A DNA stretch of 64,000 nt from Demequina sp. NBRC 110055 (GTDB lineage: Bacteria; Actinomycetota; Actinomycetes; Actinomycetales; Demequinaceae). The stretch lies in contig NZ_BBRL01000004.1 of assembly GCF_002090135.1 (NCBI RefSeq), positions 1,218,243 to 1,282,242 on the forward strand, read 5' to 3'. Shown one piece after another: positions 7,986 to 17,647 of the stretch; within the stretch, counting starts at the first letter, position 1; each line of letters starts with the position of its first letter. Both the position numbers and the translations under genes were made by a program. The notes under the pieces are model-generated. The model was not told the origin of the DNA. It saw nothing but the letters and a program-made list of their open reading frames with translations, and did no database searches.

Positions 7986-10007
7986 ATGACGCAGTCTTCC
8001 TGGCCCGCTCTCGAAGGCCTGGCCTACGGCGGGGATTACAACCCCGAGCAGTGGTCGCGCGAGGTGTGGAACGAGGACGTCGCGTTGATGCGCGAGGCGG
8101 GCGTCAACCTGGTCTCCGTTGGCATCTTCTCGTGGGCGATGCTTGAGCCCAAGGAGGGGCTGTACGACTTCTCCTGGATGGATGACCTGCTCGACCTGTT
8201 GCACGCCAATGGCATCGCGGTCGACCTTGGCACCCCGTCGGTGTCTCCGCCGGCGTGGTTCTTCCACATGTACCCCGAGTCGCGGGTCGTGACGAGGGAC
8301 GGCACCGTGATGGGCTTCGGTTCGCGGGGCATGGCCTCCCACGCGTCGACCGAGTACCGCGAGGCCATCGCCCGGATGGCGGCCGAGCTTGCGCGCCACT
8401 ACGCGGATCACCCCGCCGTGGTCATGTGGCACGTCCACAACGAGTACGGCGTGCCGGTGGGCGAGGACTTCGGCCCCCGCTCGGTGGCTGCCTGGCGCCT
8501 GTGGCTGCAGGGCAGGTACGGGACCCTCGAGGCTCTCAACGCCGCCTGGGGTACCGCGTTCTGGGGTCAGCGTTACGGCGACTGGGAGCACGTGGTGGCC
8601 CCCGCGGCGACTCCCACGATCGCGAACCCTGCGATGAAGCTCGACTGGGCCCGCTTCACGGACGACCAGCTGCGCGAGTGCTTCCGCATCGAGCGCGACG
8701 CGATCCGCCAGTACTCCGACAAGCCGGTGACCACCAACTTCATGGCTCACCAGTCGTGGAACACGGACCTGTGGAAGTGGGCCCGGGAGGTCGACGTCGT
8801 CTCCGATGACCACTACCTGTGGTCGCCCGACCCCGACGCTCACGTGGGGCTGGCGCTGTCCGCCGACCTCACCCGCTCGGTGGGCGGCGGCAACCCCTGG
8901 ATCCTCATGGAGCACTCGAGCTCAGCCGTGAACTGGCAGGGCCGCAACATCGCCAAACGCCCCGGCGAGGAGCGTCGCAACGCGTTGACCCACGTGGGCC
9001 GCGGCGCGGACGGCATCCTGTTCTTCCAGTGGCGGGCTTCGCGCTCGGGAGCCGAGAAGTTCCACTCGGCCATGCTTCCCCACGCGGGCAAGGACTCGCG
9101 GGTCTTCCGCGAGGTGACGCAGCTGGGTCAGGACCTCAAAGACATCGCGGAGCTGCGCGGCTCGCGCGTCGTGGCCGACGTCGCTGTCCTGTACGACTGG
9201 GAGTCGCTGTGGGCGCACGACCTCGAGTGGCGCCCCAGCGACGACATGCAGTTCCGCGAGCGCATGCGCGCCTACTACGAGCGCCTGTGGCGCGATAACG
9301 TCGCTGTCGACTTTGTGCACCCAGAGGCGGACCTCTCCGCGTACCGACTCGTGGTGGCACCCACCTCGTACCTCCTCACGGCACGGGCCGGCGAGAACCT
9401 CACCGCCTACGTGGCCCAGGGCGGCACGCTGCTGGTCGGCGCCTTCTCCGCCATCGTGAACGAGAACGACGCCGTGCATGAGGGCGGTTTCGGCGCGCCC
9501 CTCAAGGACGCCCTGGGCCTCACGGTCGAGGAGTTCCTGCCACTGCGTGAGGGCGAGACCTGCGCGGTCGAGTTCGACGGCACGCAGCTACCCACGGATG
9601 CCTGGGCCGAGGACATCGCGCTCGCGGGCGCCGAGGTGCGCGGCACCTTTGCGGGCGGCCCCGGCGCTGGCCTTGCCGCCGTCACTCGCCACACCCACGG
9701 CAACGGAGTCGCCTGGTACGTCGGCACGCGCTTCGGCGTCGAGGCGCTCAAGGCCGTGACGGACCAGGTCTACGCCGACGCGGGCGTCGTGCTCTCCGGC
9801 GGCCCCGAGGGGCTCGAGACCATGACCCGCCGCGGCGCCACCCACGACTTCGTCATCGCGGTCAACCACCGCGAGACGGACACCAGCCTGTCGATCACGG
9901 GCACCAACCTGCTGGACGGTGCCGAGATCGAGGGACACCTCCACCTCCCGGCCGGCGACGTCGCCGTCGTCCGCGTCGCGAGGGAGAACCCGGGGGGTGG
10001 TGCCTGA
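7986..10007 (+). CDS. GH42 beta-galactosidase
   Basis: This intracellular enzyme releases galactose from beta-1,4-galacto-oligosaccharides. It is 673 residues with no signal peptide. The GH42 barrel occupies about 1-390, the beta-galactosidase trimerisation domain about 400-600, and a small C-terminal beta domain follows. The catalytic acid/base is E153 (WHVHNEYG) and the nucleophile E309 (WILMEHS), both in classic context. The gene lies between a LacI regulator and an oligosaccharide importer, with a secreted GH53 galactanase downstream. This reproduces the logic of the Bacillus subtilis gan operon, in which GanA is the GH42 partner. The ATG at 7986 is the first in frame. Confidence 0.95.
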   Translation: MTQSSWPALEGLAYGGDYNPEQWSREVWNEDVALMREAGVNLVSVGIFSWAMLEPKEGLYDFSWMDDLLDLLHANGIAVDLGTPSVSPPAWFFHMYPESRVVTRDGTVMGFGSRGMASHASTEYREAIARMAAELARHYADHPAVVMWHVHNEYGVPVGEDFGPRSVAAWRLWLQGRYGTLEALNAAWGTAFWGQRYGDWEHVVAPAATPTIANPAMKLDWARFTDDQLRECFRIERDAIRQYSDKPVTTNFMAHQSWNTDLWKWAREVDVVSDDHYLWSPDPDAHVGLALSADLTRSVGGGNPWILMEHSSSAVNWQGRNIAKRPGEERRNALTHVGRGADGILFFQWRASRSGAEKFHSAMLPHAGKDSRVFREVTQLGQDLKDIAELRGSRVVADVAVLYDWESLWAHDLEWRPSDDMQFRERMRAYYERLWRDNVAVDFVHPEADLSAYRLVVAPTSYLLTARAGENLTAYVAQGGTLLVGAFSAIVNENDAVHEGGFGAPLKDALGLTVEEFLPLREGETCAVEFDGTQLPTDAWAEDIALAGAEVRGTFAGGPGAGLAAVTRHTHGNGVAWYVGTRFGVEALKAVTDQVYADAGVVLSGGPEGLETMTRRGATHDFVIAVNHRETDTSLSITGTNLLDGAEIEGHLHLPAGDVAVVRVARENPGGGA

Positions 10008-10020
10008 TCGCCACCTCCAC

Positions 10021-10048
10021 CGTGCCGTGACGCAGTCGTCACGGCACG
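10021..10048 (+). terminator. Strong hairpin after the beta-galactosidase gene
   Basis: CGTGCCGTGAC and GTCACGGCACG form a perfect 11-bp stem around GCAGTC. Because the transporter genes downstream are on the same strand, it may be a partial terminator or RNA-processing site that lets the binding-protein gene be expressed at a different level. Confidence 0.5.
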
Positions 10049-10071
10049 ACACCCCGGACCAGCACCATCAG

Positions 10072-10092
10072 CGAGCGGCACGGTGCCGCTCG
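10072..10092. repeat. Near-perfect 21-bp palindrome upstream of the binding-protein gene
   Basis: Arms CGAGCGGCAC and GTGCCGCTCG flank a single central G. It could be a second hairpin in the 159-base spacer before the solute-binding protein gene, or a protein-binding site. It does not match the CG-centred LacI operators at 7740 and 7808. Confidence 0.4.
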
Positions 10093-10166
10093 TGAGCACA
10101 ACGGTCGTCACCTCAGGCGCCTCGAAGCAGAGGCGGATGACGACCCCCACTTCGGAAGGAAACATC

Positions 10167-11441
10167 ATGCGCAAGCAGATCGGAATGGGAGCCGCGTTCG
10201 TCGCGACCGCTGCGCTCCTGGCCGCGTGCAGCTCGGACCCCGAGCCCGCGGAGACCGCCAGCACCGAGCCGACCGCCACGGCCTCGGAGACCTCGGAGGC
10301 GATCGACGCCTCGGGTCAGACCCTGACCATCTGGACCGACGCCGAGCGTGAGGGCGCCATCCAGACCGTCGCCGACACGTTCGAGGCCGAGACCGGCGCG
10401 ACCGTCGAGATCGTCCAGAAGAACTTCGAGGACCTGCGCAACGACTTCATCGCCCAGGTCCCCACCGGCGAGGGCCCCGACATCACCGTCGGCGCTCACG
10501 ACTGGGCCGGCGCGCTCGTGGAGGCCGGTGTGGTCAACACGGTCGACCTCGGCGAGACCGCGGACGACTTCGAGCAGGTCGCCATCGACGCCTTCACGTA
10601 CGACGGCCAGCTGTACGGCCTGCCCTACGCGACCGAGGCCATCGCGCTCATCCAGAACGCCGACCTCGTCGGTGACACCGCCCCCACCACGTGGGACGAG
10701 ATGATCGCGATGTCCGAGGAGGCCGGCTTCGAGGACCGCCCGTTCATCCTGTTCACGAACGGCACCTCCGGTGACGGCTACAGTGCGTACCCGCTGCAGA
10801 CCTCGTTCGGCGCCCCCGTGTTCGTCCAGGACGAGTCGGGCTCGTACACCGCCGAGGTCGGCATGGGCGGCGAGGCCGGCCAGGCCTTCGCGCAGTTCCT
10901 GTACGACAACGGCTCGGCCGGTACCGGTTACTTCTCGGACACCATCGACTACGACACCTCGAACCAGCTGTTCGCCGATGGTGAGTCGCCGTTCATCCTC
11001 CAGGGTCCCTGGATGCCGTTCTTCGACGACGACTCGATGAACCTGGTCGTCTCGCCCATGGTCTCCGCCGGTGGCGAGACCGCCGCCCCGTTCGTGGGTG
11101 TGCAGGGCTTCTACGTGTCCTCGCAGTCGGAGAACACGCTGCTGGCCAACCAGTTCCTCACCAACTACATGGCCACTGAGGACGCCCAGCGCGCCCTGTA
11201 CGAGGCCGACCCTCGCCTGCCTGCGCTGACCGCGCTGGCCGAGGAGTTCTCGTCCGACCCCATCACCGCCGGCTTCGTCGCCTCTGCGTCGCAGGGCGTG
11301 CCGATGCCGTCGATCCCGCAGATGGGTGACGTGTGGGACTTCTGGAACGCCGCCGAGATCCAGCTCATCACGGGCACCGCGGATGACCCCGCCGGTACCT
11401 GGGACTCGATGGTCTCGGAGCTCGAGGCCGCCATCGGCTAA
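10167..11441 (+). CDS. Sugar ABC transporter solute-binding lipoprotein (GanS/MalE-like)
   Basis: This 424-residue lipoprotein captures an oligosaccharide outside the cell and delivers it to the two permeases encoded next. It has a lipobox (ALLAAC, lipidated Cys 21), a Thr/Glu/Ala-rich linker (about 22-50), and a cluster-1 family binding fold resembling maltodextrin/cyclodextrin-binding proteins. I chose ATG 10167 because GGAAGGA lies seven bases upstream and the lipoprotein signal then begins at residue 1; an upstream GTG would add a spurious leader. Context with GH42 and GH53 enzymes points to galacto-oligosaccharides. No ATPase gene is nearby, so a shared MsiK-type ATPase is inferred. Confidence 0.92.
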   Translation: MRKQIGMGAAFVATAALLAACSSDPEPAETASTEPTATASETSEAIDASGQTLTIWTDAEREGAIQTVADTFEAETGATVEIVQKNFEDLRNDFIAQVPTGEGPDITVGAHDWAGALVEAGVVNTVDLGETADDFEQVAIDAFTYDGQLYGLPYATEAIALIQNADLVGDTAPTTWDEMIAMSEEAGFEDRPFILFTNGTSGDGYSAYPLQTSFGAPVFVQDESGSYTAEVGMGGEAGQAFAQFLYDNGSAGTGYFSDTIDYDTSNQLFADGESPFILQGPWMPFFDDDSMNLVVSPMVSAGGETAAPFVGVQGFYVSSQSENTLLANQFLTNYMATEDAQRALYEADPRLPALTALAEEFSSDPITAGFVASASQGVPMPSIPQMGDVWDFWNAAEIQLITGTADDPAGTWDSMVSELEAAIG

Positions 11442-11536
11442 GGTCCGAAGGGAGGACGGGTCGGCTCGCCGGCTCGTCCTCCCTCTCCCCGCCGGGCGCG
11501 CCCGGCACTGACAACGACGACACAGCAGGAGAGACA

Positions 11537-13144
11537 ATGGCCCACGATGACGCGGTCGCGGTGAAGGAGCCTCAGGCTCCGAAGGAGTCGCACGCCCGGC
11601 GCTGGAGCGGACTCGGCGGAGGGTTCATCGCCAAGCTGCTGCTGATGGCGTTGGTGAACGCGCTGGCGCTCACCATCATCATGTCGGCATGGAACGCCGA
11701 GGCCTGGGCGATCCTGACGCTGTCGATCGTCCTCATCGTCGCCGCCGACATCATCTACTTCGCCAAGCGCACCCTGCCGCTGAAGTACCTGTATCCCGGC
11801 CTGGTCTTCCTGGCCATCTTCCAACTGTTTACGCTGGCCTACACCGGCTACGTCGCGTTCACGAACTACGGCACCGGGCACGCCGGGTCGCAGCAGCAGG
11901 CCGTCGAGGCCACGCTGATCCAAAACGAGCGCCGCGTCGACGGCACGCCCACCGTGCCGCTCAGCATCGTCCGCGACGGCGACACGCTCGGCTTCGCCGT
12001 CACCCAGGACGGCATCGTCTCGGTCGGCACCGAGGATGACGTTCTCGAGCCCGTCGGCGGCGCCGTCGTGGACGCCAACGGACGCGCCACCGAGGTGCCC
12101 GGCTGGGAGGTCGTCTCCCAAAACGAACTGTTCTCCGACCAGGACCTGCAGCAGGCGGTCATCGACCTGCGCGTCCCGGTCTCCGACGAGGCGGAAGACG
12201 GGTCGATGCGCACCCGCGATGGCTCGTCCGGCGCCGTCTACCAGTCGTCCATCGAATGGGATGACGAGGCTCAGACCTTCACCGACAAGGAAACGGGCAC
12301 CGTCTACTACGCGGACCAGGAGACCGGCAACTTCGTCGCCGATGACGGTTCGCGCCTTCCCACCGGCTGGTCCGTGACCGTCGGCTTCGACAACTTCGTG
12401 CGCGCCGTCACCGACCAGAACCTCGCGGGCCCGCTCCTGAAGGTCACCCTGTGGACCTTCGCCTTCGCGGTCCTGACGGTGCTCACGAGCTTCGGCCTCG
12501 GCCTGCTCTTCGCCCTCATCTACAACGACGACCGCATCCGTGGCCGCAAGTGGATGCGCACCGTGTTCATCCTCCCCTACGCCTTCCCCGCGTTCATGTC
12601 GGCCCTGCTGTGGCGAGGCATGCTCAACCGCGAGTTCGGCATCATCAACGACTGGTTCTTCTTCGGCGCCGACATCAACTGGCTCGGCGACCCCCTGCTG
12701 GCCAAGCTCGCGATCCTGTGGGTCAACCTCTGGCTCAGCTACCCCTATTGGTTCCTGGTCTGCACCGGCGCGCTGCAGGCGCTTCCTAGCGAGACCATGG
12801 AGGCCTCGCGCATGGACGGCGCGGGCCGGTGGCGCCAGTTCCGCTCCATCACGCTGCCGCTGCTGATGGTGTCGACCGCGCCTCTCGCGATCTCCTCATT
12901 CGCGTTCAACTTCAACAACTTCACGATCATCTACATGCTGACCGAGGGTGGGCCACCCTTCCCCGGCACCTCCGGGTTGGGCTCGACGGACATCCTCATC
13001 TCCGCGATCTACAACATCTCGGGCGTCTCCGGCGGATCCGCTGACTACGGTCTCGCCTCCGCGCTGTCCATCATCGTGTTCATCGTCGTCGGCATTATCT
13101 CGGCGATCGCCTTCCGCCAGACCCGCAAGCTCGAGGAGATCTAG
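11537..13144 (+). CDS. Sugar ABC transporter permease, MalF-like (GanP-like)
   Basis: This is one half of the transmembrane channel for the galactan-oligosaccharide importer. At 535 residues it is much longer than a typical sugar permease (about 300). Three N-terminal membrane segments lie at about 30-120. They are followed by a hydrophilic extracellular insertion of about 170 residues (about 120-290), like the P2 loop of MalF. Five further helices follow, with the EAA loop near METMEASRMDGAGRWRQFR. A good ribosome site (GGAGAG) precedes the ATG. It is followed two bases later by the partner permease. Confidence 0.93.
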   Translation: MAHDDAVAVKEPQAPKESHARRWSGLGGGFIAKLLLMALVNALALTIIMSAWNAEAWAILTLSIVLIVAADIIYFAKRTLPLKYLYPGLVFLAIFQLFTLAYTGYVAFTNYGTGHAGSQQQAVEATLIQNERRVDGTPTVPLSIVRDGDTLGFAVTQDGIVSVGTEDDVLEPVGGAVVDANGRATEVPGWEVVSQNELFSDQDLQQAVIDLRVPVSDEAEDGSMRTRDGSSGAVYQSSIEWDDEAQTFTDKETGTVYYADQETGNFVADDGSRLPTGWSVTVGFDNFVRAVTDQNLAGPLLKVTLWTFAFAVLTVLTSFGLGLLFALIYNDDRIRGRKWMRTVFILPYAFPAFMSALLWRGMLNREFGIINDWFFFGADINWLGDPLLAKLAILWVNLWLSYPYWFLVCTGALQALPSETMEASRMDGAGRWRQFRSITLPLLMVSTAPLAISSFAFNFNNFTIIYMLTEGGPPFPGTSGLGSTDILISAIYNISGVSGGSADYGLASALSIIVFIVVGIISAIAFRQTRKLEEI

Positions 13145-13146
13145 CC

Positions 13147-14037
13147 ATGAGTGAGATCACCGCCCAGGCACCCGCCCGCCGCAACCCCAGCCGCCGCTCG
13201 CGGTGGTGGGCAGAGGTCGGCTGGAAGTATCCCGTCGCCGCGATCATCATCTTCTACGCGGCCTTCCCGCTGGTCTACGTCTTGTCGGCATCGCTGTCGT
13301 CGTCGGGCACCCTGTCCTCCACGAGCGCACTGTTTTCCGACCTGTCGTTCAGCAACTACGCAGCACTGTCCGACACCTCGTACTGGACGTGGGTGTGGAA
13401 CACGCTGATCGTCGGCGGGGCCTCGGCCCTGGGCGCCGTCCTCATGGGCGCCTGCGCGGCCTACGCCTTCTCGCGCTTCCGCTTCAAGGGCCGCCGCGGG
13501 GGACTGACCACCCTGCTGATCGTGCAGATGTTCCCGCAGACGGTCGCCTTCGTGTCCGTCTTCCTCCTGCTGACGGCGCTGGGAAACGTGATCCCCGCCC
13601 TCGGCATCAACTCGAAGATCGCCCTGATCTGCGTGTACCTGGGCGGGGCGCTGGGGGCCAACACGTTCCTCATGTACGGCTTCTTCAACACCATCCCGCA
13701 GGACATCGACGAGTCCGCGAAGGTCGACGGCGCCACCCATGCGCAGATCTTCTGGAAGCTCATCATGCCGCTCGTGACCCCCATCCTCGCCGTGGTGGGC
13801 TTGCTGGCCTTCATCTCGGCCTTCGGCGACTTCATCCTCGCCAAGATCGTGCTGGTCTCTCAGGATCAATGGACCCTCGCGGTCGGCATGTACCAGTGGG
13901 TGTCGAACCAGCTCAGCGCCAACTGGGGACTGTTCTCCGCCGGCGCGGTGATCGCGTCGATCCCGGTGCTCATCATCTTCTTGTCGCTCCAGAAGTACAT
14001 CGTGGGCGGCCTCACCGCGGGCTCGGTCAAGGGATAA
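13147..14037 (+). CDS. Sugar ABC transporter permease, MalG-like (GanQ-like)
   Basis: This is the second channel subunit of the importer: 296 residues with six predicted membrane helices and a basic N-terminus (RRNPSRRSRWW). The ATPase-coupling EAA loop reads DESAKVDGATHAQIFWKLIMPL. The start codon lies two bases after the stop of the MalF-like gene, so the pair is certainly co-translated. Downstream lie a strong hairpin and then the secreted galactanase, which may be a separate transcript or depend on read-through. Confidence 0.94.
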   Translation: MSEITAQAPARRNPSRRSRWWAEVGWKYPVAAIIIFYAAFPLVYVLSASLSSSGTLSSTSALFSDLSFSNYAALSDTSYWTWVWNTLIVGGASALGAVLMGACAAYAFSRFRFKGRRGGLTTLLIVQMFPQTVAFVSVFLLLTALGNVIPALGINSKIALICVYLGGALGANTFLMYGFFNTIPQDIDESAKVDGATHAQIFWKLIMPLVTPILAVVGLLAFISAFGDFILAKIVLVSQDQWTLAVGMYQWVSNQLSANWGLFSAGAVIASIPVLIIFLSLQKYIVGGLTAGSVKG

Positions 14038-14075
14038 CCCCGGGCCGATGCTCCTTCCGCACGAGCGTTTCGCAG

Positions 14076-14113
14076 CCTTCTCACCGTTGGGACCGGTCCC
14101 ACCGGTGAGAAGG
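14076..14113 (+). terminator. Long perfect-arm hairpin after the permease gene
   Basis: CCTTCTCACCG (14076-14086) pairs with CGGTGAGAAGG (14103-14113). The interior TGGGACC/GGTCCCA extends the stem after one mismatch, giving an almost continuous 18-bp stem. This is probably a terminator for the beta-galactosidase/transporter transcript; alternatively a protein site, since the centre GGGACCGGTCCC is itself palindromic. Confidence 0.65.
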
Positions 14114-14246
14114 TATGTGTGCGCCCCAGGCGGGACGGCGGCGTCACGCGACGCCGCCGAGTACCCCTCGGCGCCGTAGGCGCCTCCGCGCCGCCCGGCG
14201 CACCATGGCAGTACCTCAGGTCAATGTGGATCGAAAGGACAACGCG

Positions 14247-17200
14247 ATGGCACAGTTGCGATCACGACTGGGAGCGGTCACGGCGGTAGCCGTGATGGGC
14301 GCCCTCACCGCCGCGGGAACGTCCAGCGCGGCGCTGGCCGCCGACCAACCCGCCGAGGCGGGCATCACCGTCCCCAAGGTCGAAGGGATGGGGGAGGACT
14401 GGATCAACGGCGTCGACGTCTCCTCGGTGCTGTCGCTCGAGGAGTCCGGCGTGGTGTTCCGCGACGACGCCGGTGACCCAGGAGACCTCTTCGAGATTCT
14501 CGCCGACCACGGCGTGAACTGGGTGCGCGTGCGCGTGTGGAACGACCCCTACAACGCCGAGGGCCAGGGCTATGGCGCCGGAAACGTCGACGCCGACCGG
14601 GCCACCGAGATCGCCGAGCGCGCCACCGATGCGGGCATGCAGGTGCTCGTGAACTTCCATTACTCGGACTTCTGGGCCCACCCGGGCCAGCAGATCCTTC
14701 CCAAGGCGTGGTCGGGGGACACGCTCGACGAGATCGTGACCGACGTCCACGACTACACCGCCGCGACCCTCACGCAGATGGCGGACGCGGGAGTCGACGT
14801 CGGCATGGTGCAGGTGGGAAACGAGACCACCGGTGGCCAGATCGCCGGCACCACCTCGAACTCTTCCTGGTCCGACACGTCGCAGATCTTCCAGGCCGGT
14901 TCGACCGCAGTGCGTGAGGTGTACCCGGACGCGAAGGTTGCGGTGCACTTCACGAACCCCGAGCGCGGCGCCTACCCCGGCTATGCGCAGCGGCTCGCGG
15001 ACAACGGCGTCGACTACGACGTGTTCCTCAGCTCGTACTACCCGTACTGGCACGGCACGCTCGAGAACCTGACGAGCACTCTGTCGGAGGTGGCGACCAC
15101 CTTCGACAAGGAGGTCGCCGTCGCCGAGGTCTCGTGGGCGCACACGCTCGAGGACGGCGACGGTCACACGAACGTGATCTATAGCGACTATGACCAGTAC
15201 TCCACGTCCGTGCAGGGGCAGGCGCTCGCGGTCCGTGATGTGATGCAGGCAGTCGCGAACGTCGACGAGGGTCGAGGCATCGGCACGTTCTACTGGGAGC
15301 CCGCATGGCTGCCCGTGGGTCCGGCCGACCAGGTTGACGCCAACGCCGTGCTGTGGGAGCAGTACGGTTCCGGCTGGGCGACCTCAGCCTCCTACGAGTA
15401 CATCCACGACGAGTACTACGGCGGCTCGGCCTGGGACAACCAGGCCATGTTCGCGTTCGACGGTACGCCCCTCGAGTCGCTCAACGTCTACCAGTACGCC
15501 GTCAACGGCACCGTGGGTCCGCGCGAGCTCGACGGCGTCATCGCGCCCGAACTCTCCGTCGCGGACGGCGACACCATCACCCTTCCCTCGTCCGTCAAGG
15601 TGCGCTACACCGATGGCGTCACCGAGACCCAGGACGTGACCTGGACCTACCGCGACGGCTGGATCCAAGGTCCCGGCACCTACACCGTGCGCGGCGTCAC
15701 CTCAGCGGGTGTCGATGCCACCGCCACGGTCACGGTGCTTCCCGAGGGCGGCGCCGGCACCAACGTGGTGGTTAACGGTGGCTTTGAGGACGGGGTCGCG
15801 CCGTGGACCGGAAGCGGCAACGGCTACACCATCTCCGCCGCCGACGATCCCTACGACAACTCGAAGCGCTCGCTCCACTTCTACAGCGCCAACCCGGTGA
15901 AGTTCACGGTCCAGCAGACCGTCTCCGGCCTCGCGCCGGGCCAATACCGGATGTCCGCGCAGGCGCAGGGACGCGCCGGCGACCAGGTCGTCATCTCCGC
16001 CTCATCGGGGATCTCAACCGTGTCCGCGACGGCCACGCTCGACGCCTGGACGAACTGGCAGAACCCCACCACGGCGCCGCTGAGCGTCGCCGCCGACGGC
16101 ACCGCGGTGGTTTCCATCGCCGTTGACGCCGCCGCGGGCGCGTGGGGCACCGTGGACGAGGTGATTCTCGCCGAGGTGGTCGACAGCGAGCCGGTCGACA
16201 CCGCCGCGCTTTCCGAGGCCGCCGAGCAGGCGGCCGCGATCGATCTCGACGGTTACACCGCCGTCTCGGCCCTCGCCGTGCGCCGCGGGCTCGACCGTGC
16301 GGACCTCATTCTGGGCTCACCCGAGCCCAGCCAGGCCTCGGCGGACGCCGCCACGGCGGCGCTCGCCGACGCGGTCGACGGCCTCACCGAGGGTGACAGC
16401 TCCATTCCCGATCCTTCCGTGCGGCCCGTCACCGTGAGCGTCGTCGACGGCGACGAGATCGGCCTGCCCGCGACCGTCACGGTGGTGGCGTACGACGACT
16501 CGACGAGCATCGAAGCGGTGACATGGCACGACGTGCTGGACCTCATCGACGGACCCGGCGAGTACACCGTGTACGGCGAGAGTGAGAACGGTTGGCCCGC
16601 CACCGCGACCGTCACGGTGACGGCCCGCAACTGGATCGTCAACGGCGGCTTCGAGGCAGGCGTCGACGACCCGTCGCCGTGGGTCATCGAGGCCGGTGAC
16701 ACCTGGCCTAGCGCCGACGACGGTACCGCGTGGGTCGCGGCCTATGGCGACCTCGAAGGCTCCTACGCCCTCAACGGCTGGTCCAACGGTGCCGCCGCCT
16801 CCGGCTTCTGGATCTCAGCGAAGCAGAGCACCGCGACGCTTCCCGCGGGTACCTATGCGCTCAGCGCGCGCTCGGCGGGCGGCGGCGCCGACGGCGCCTC
16901 GGACACGACCTACGAACTGGGTGCCTGGGATGGCACCTCCACGCACACCGACACCCTCGCGCTGCCGGGCTGGCCCGACCACGACGAGGCGAGCGTGACG
17001 TTCACCCTCGCCGAGCCGTCCACGGCCGACGTGTGGGTCTCGGCGGACCTCGTCCCCGGTGACTGGTCGTACGTCGACGACGTGAGGCTGGTGCGCGTCG
17101 AGCAGTCGGTTGGCGACACCGGCGTGCTCGCCGAGGCGCTGGCGGCGGCGGCCGACGTGGACCGCGCGGCCTACACCGAGGACAGCCTCGCGCGCCTCGA

Positions 17201-17639
17201 CCTGGCAGCCGAGCGTGGAGCCCTCCTGATGGTGTCGCAGCGCTCCACCCAGGACCAGGTCGAGTCTGCGGTGCACGATCTCGCCTTCGCGACCACCACG
17301 CTCGCGTATGACGCCGAGCCGATCTGTGAGATCTCGTACAAGGTCAATGGACGCTGGCCCGGCGGCTTCAACGCTCAGGTATGGATCGCCAACGTCTCGG
17401 ACGAGAATATCGACGGCTGGGACCTCTCGTGGAGCTTCGCGGGCGGCGAGACGATCACGAACCTGTGGAGCGGAACCGAGCAGCAAAGTGGCGGCGACGT
17501 CACCGTGGAAGCGATGCCGTGGAACTCGGTGATACGACCCGGCAAGAAGCTGACCTTCGGGTTCATCGGAGCCGCCGATGATGCGCGGAGCATCGAGGAG
17601 TTCGTCCTGAACCACTCGGCCTGCGCTGCGACCCCGTAA
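14247..17639 (+). CDS. Secreted multidomain GH53 endo-beta-1,4-galactanase with CBMs
   Basis: This enzyme cuts the beta-1,4-galactan of pectin side chains outside the cell. It has 1130 residues: Sec signal (about 1-33), GH53 barrel (about 45-400; acid/base E193 in VQVGNE, nucleophile E294 in VAEVSW), and a first Ig-like Big_4 domain (about 436-500). Next come a VNGGFEDG-type carbohydrate-binding module (about 505-640) and a FIVAR-like helical segment. A second Big_4, a second VNGGFEAG module (about 794-945) and another FIVAR-like segment follow. The protein ends in a CBM2 (about 1025-1128; two cysteines, conserved W residues). ATG 14247 is preceded by GAAAGGA at a seven-base spacing. Products would feed the importer and GH42 enzyme upstream. 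Confidence 0.93.
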   Translation: MAQLRSRLGAVTAVAVMGALTAAGTSSAALAADQPAEAGITVPKVEGMGEDWINGVDVSSVLSLEESGVVFRDDAGDPGDLFEILADHGVNWVRVRVWNDPYNAEGQGYGAGNVDADRATEIAERATDAGMQVLVNFHYSDFWAHPGQQILPKAWSGDTLDEIVTDVHDYTAATLTQMADAGVDVGMVQVGNETTGGQIAGTTSNSSWSDTSQIFQAGSTAVREVYPDAKVAVHFTNPERGAYPGYAQRLADNGVDYDVFLSSYYPYWHGTLENLTSTLSEVATTFDKEVAVAEVSWAHTLEDGDGHTNVIYSDYDQYSTSVQGQALAVRDVMQAVANVDEGRGIGTFYWEPAWLPVGPADQVDANAVLWEQYGSGWATSASYEYIHDEYYGGSAWDNQAMFAFDGTPLESLNVYQYAVNGTVGPRELDGVIAPELSVADGDTITLPSSVKVRYTDGVTETQDVTWTYRDGWIQGPGTYTVRGVTSAGVDATATVTVLPEGGAGTNVVVNGGFEDGVAPWTGSGNGYTISAADDPYDNSKRSLHFYSANPVKFTVQQTVSGLAPGQYRMSAQAQGRAGDQVVISASSGISTVSATATLDAWTNWQNPTTAPLSVAADGTAVVSIAVDAAAGAWGTVDEVILAEVVDSEPVDTAALSEAAEQAAAIDLDGYTAVSALAVRRGLDRADLILGSPEPSQASADAATAALADAVDGLTEGDSSIPDPSVRPVTVSVVDGDEIGLPATVTVVAYDDSTSIEAVTWHDVLDLIDGPGEYTVYGESENGWPATATVTVTARNWIVNGGFEAGVDDPSPWVIEAGDTWPSADDGTAWVAAYGDLEGSYALNGWSNGAAASGFWISAKQSTATLPAGTYALSARSAGGGADGASDTTYELGAWDGTSTHTDTLALPGWPDHDEASVTFTLAEPSTADVWVSADLVPGDWSYVDDVRLVRVEQSVGDTGVLAEALAAAADVDRAAYTEDSLARLDLAAERGALLMVSQRSTQDQVESAVHDLAFATTTLAYDAEPICEISYKVNGRWPGGFNAQVWIANVSDENIDGWDLSWSFAGGETITNLWSGTEQQSGGDVTVEAMPWNSVIRPGKKLTFGFIGAADDARSIEEFVLNHSACAATP

Positions 17640-17647
17640 CCCCACTC

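Noticed and set aside
10072..10092. The palindrome upstream of the binding-protein gene as a further LacI operator
   Set aside because: It has an odd centre (single G) and no AA-CG-TT core like the two operators at 7740 and 7808. A hairpin or other site is more likely.
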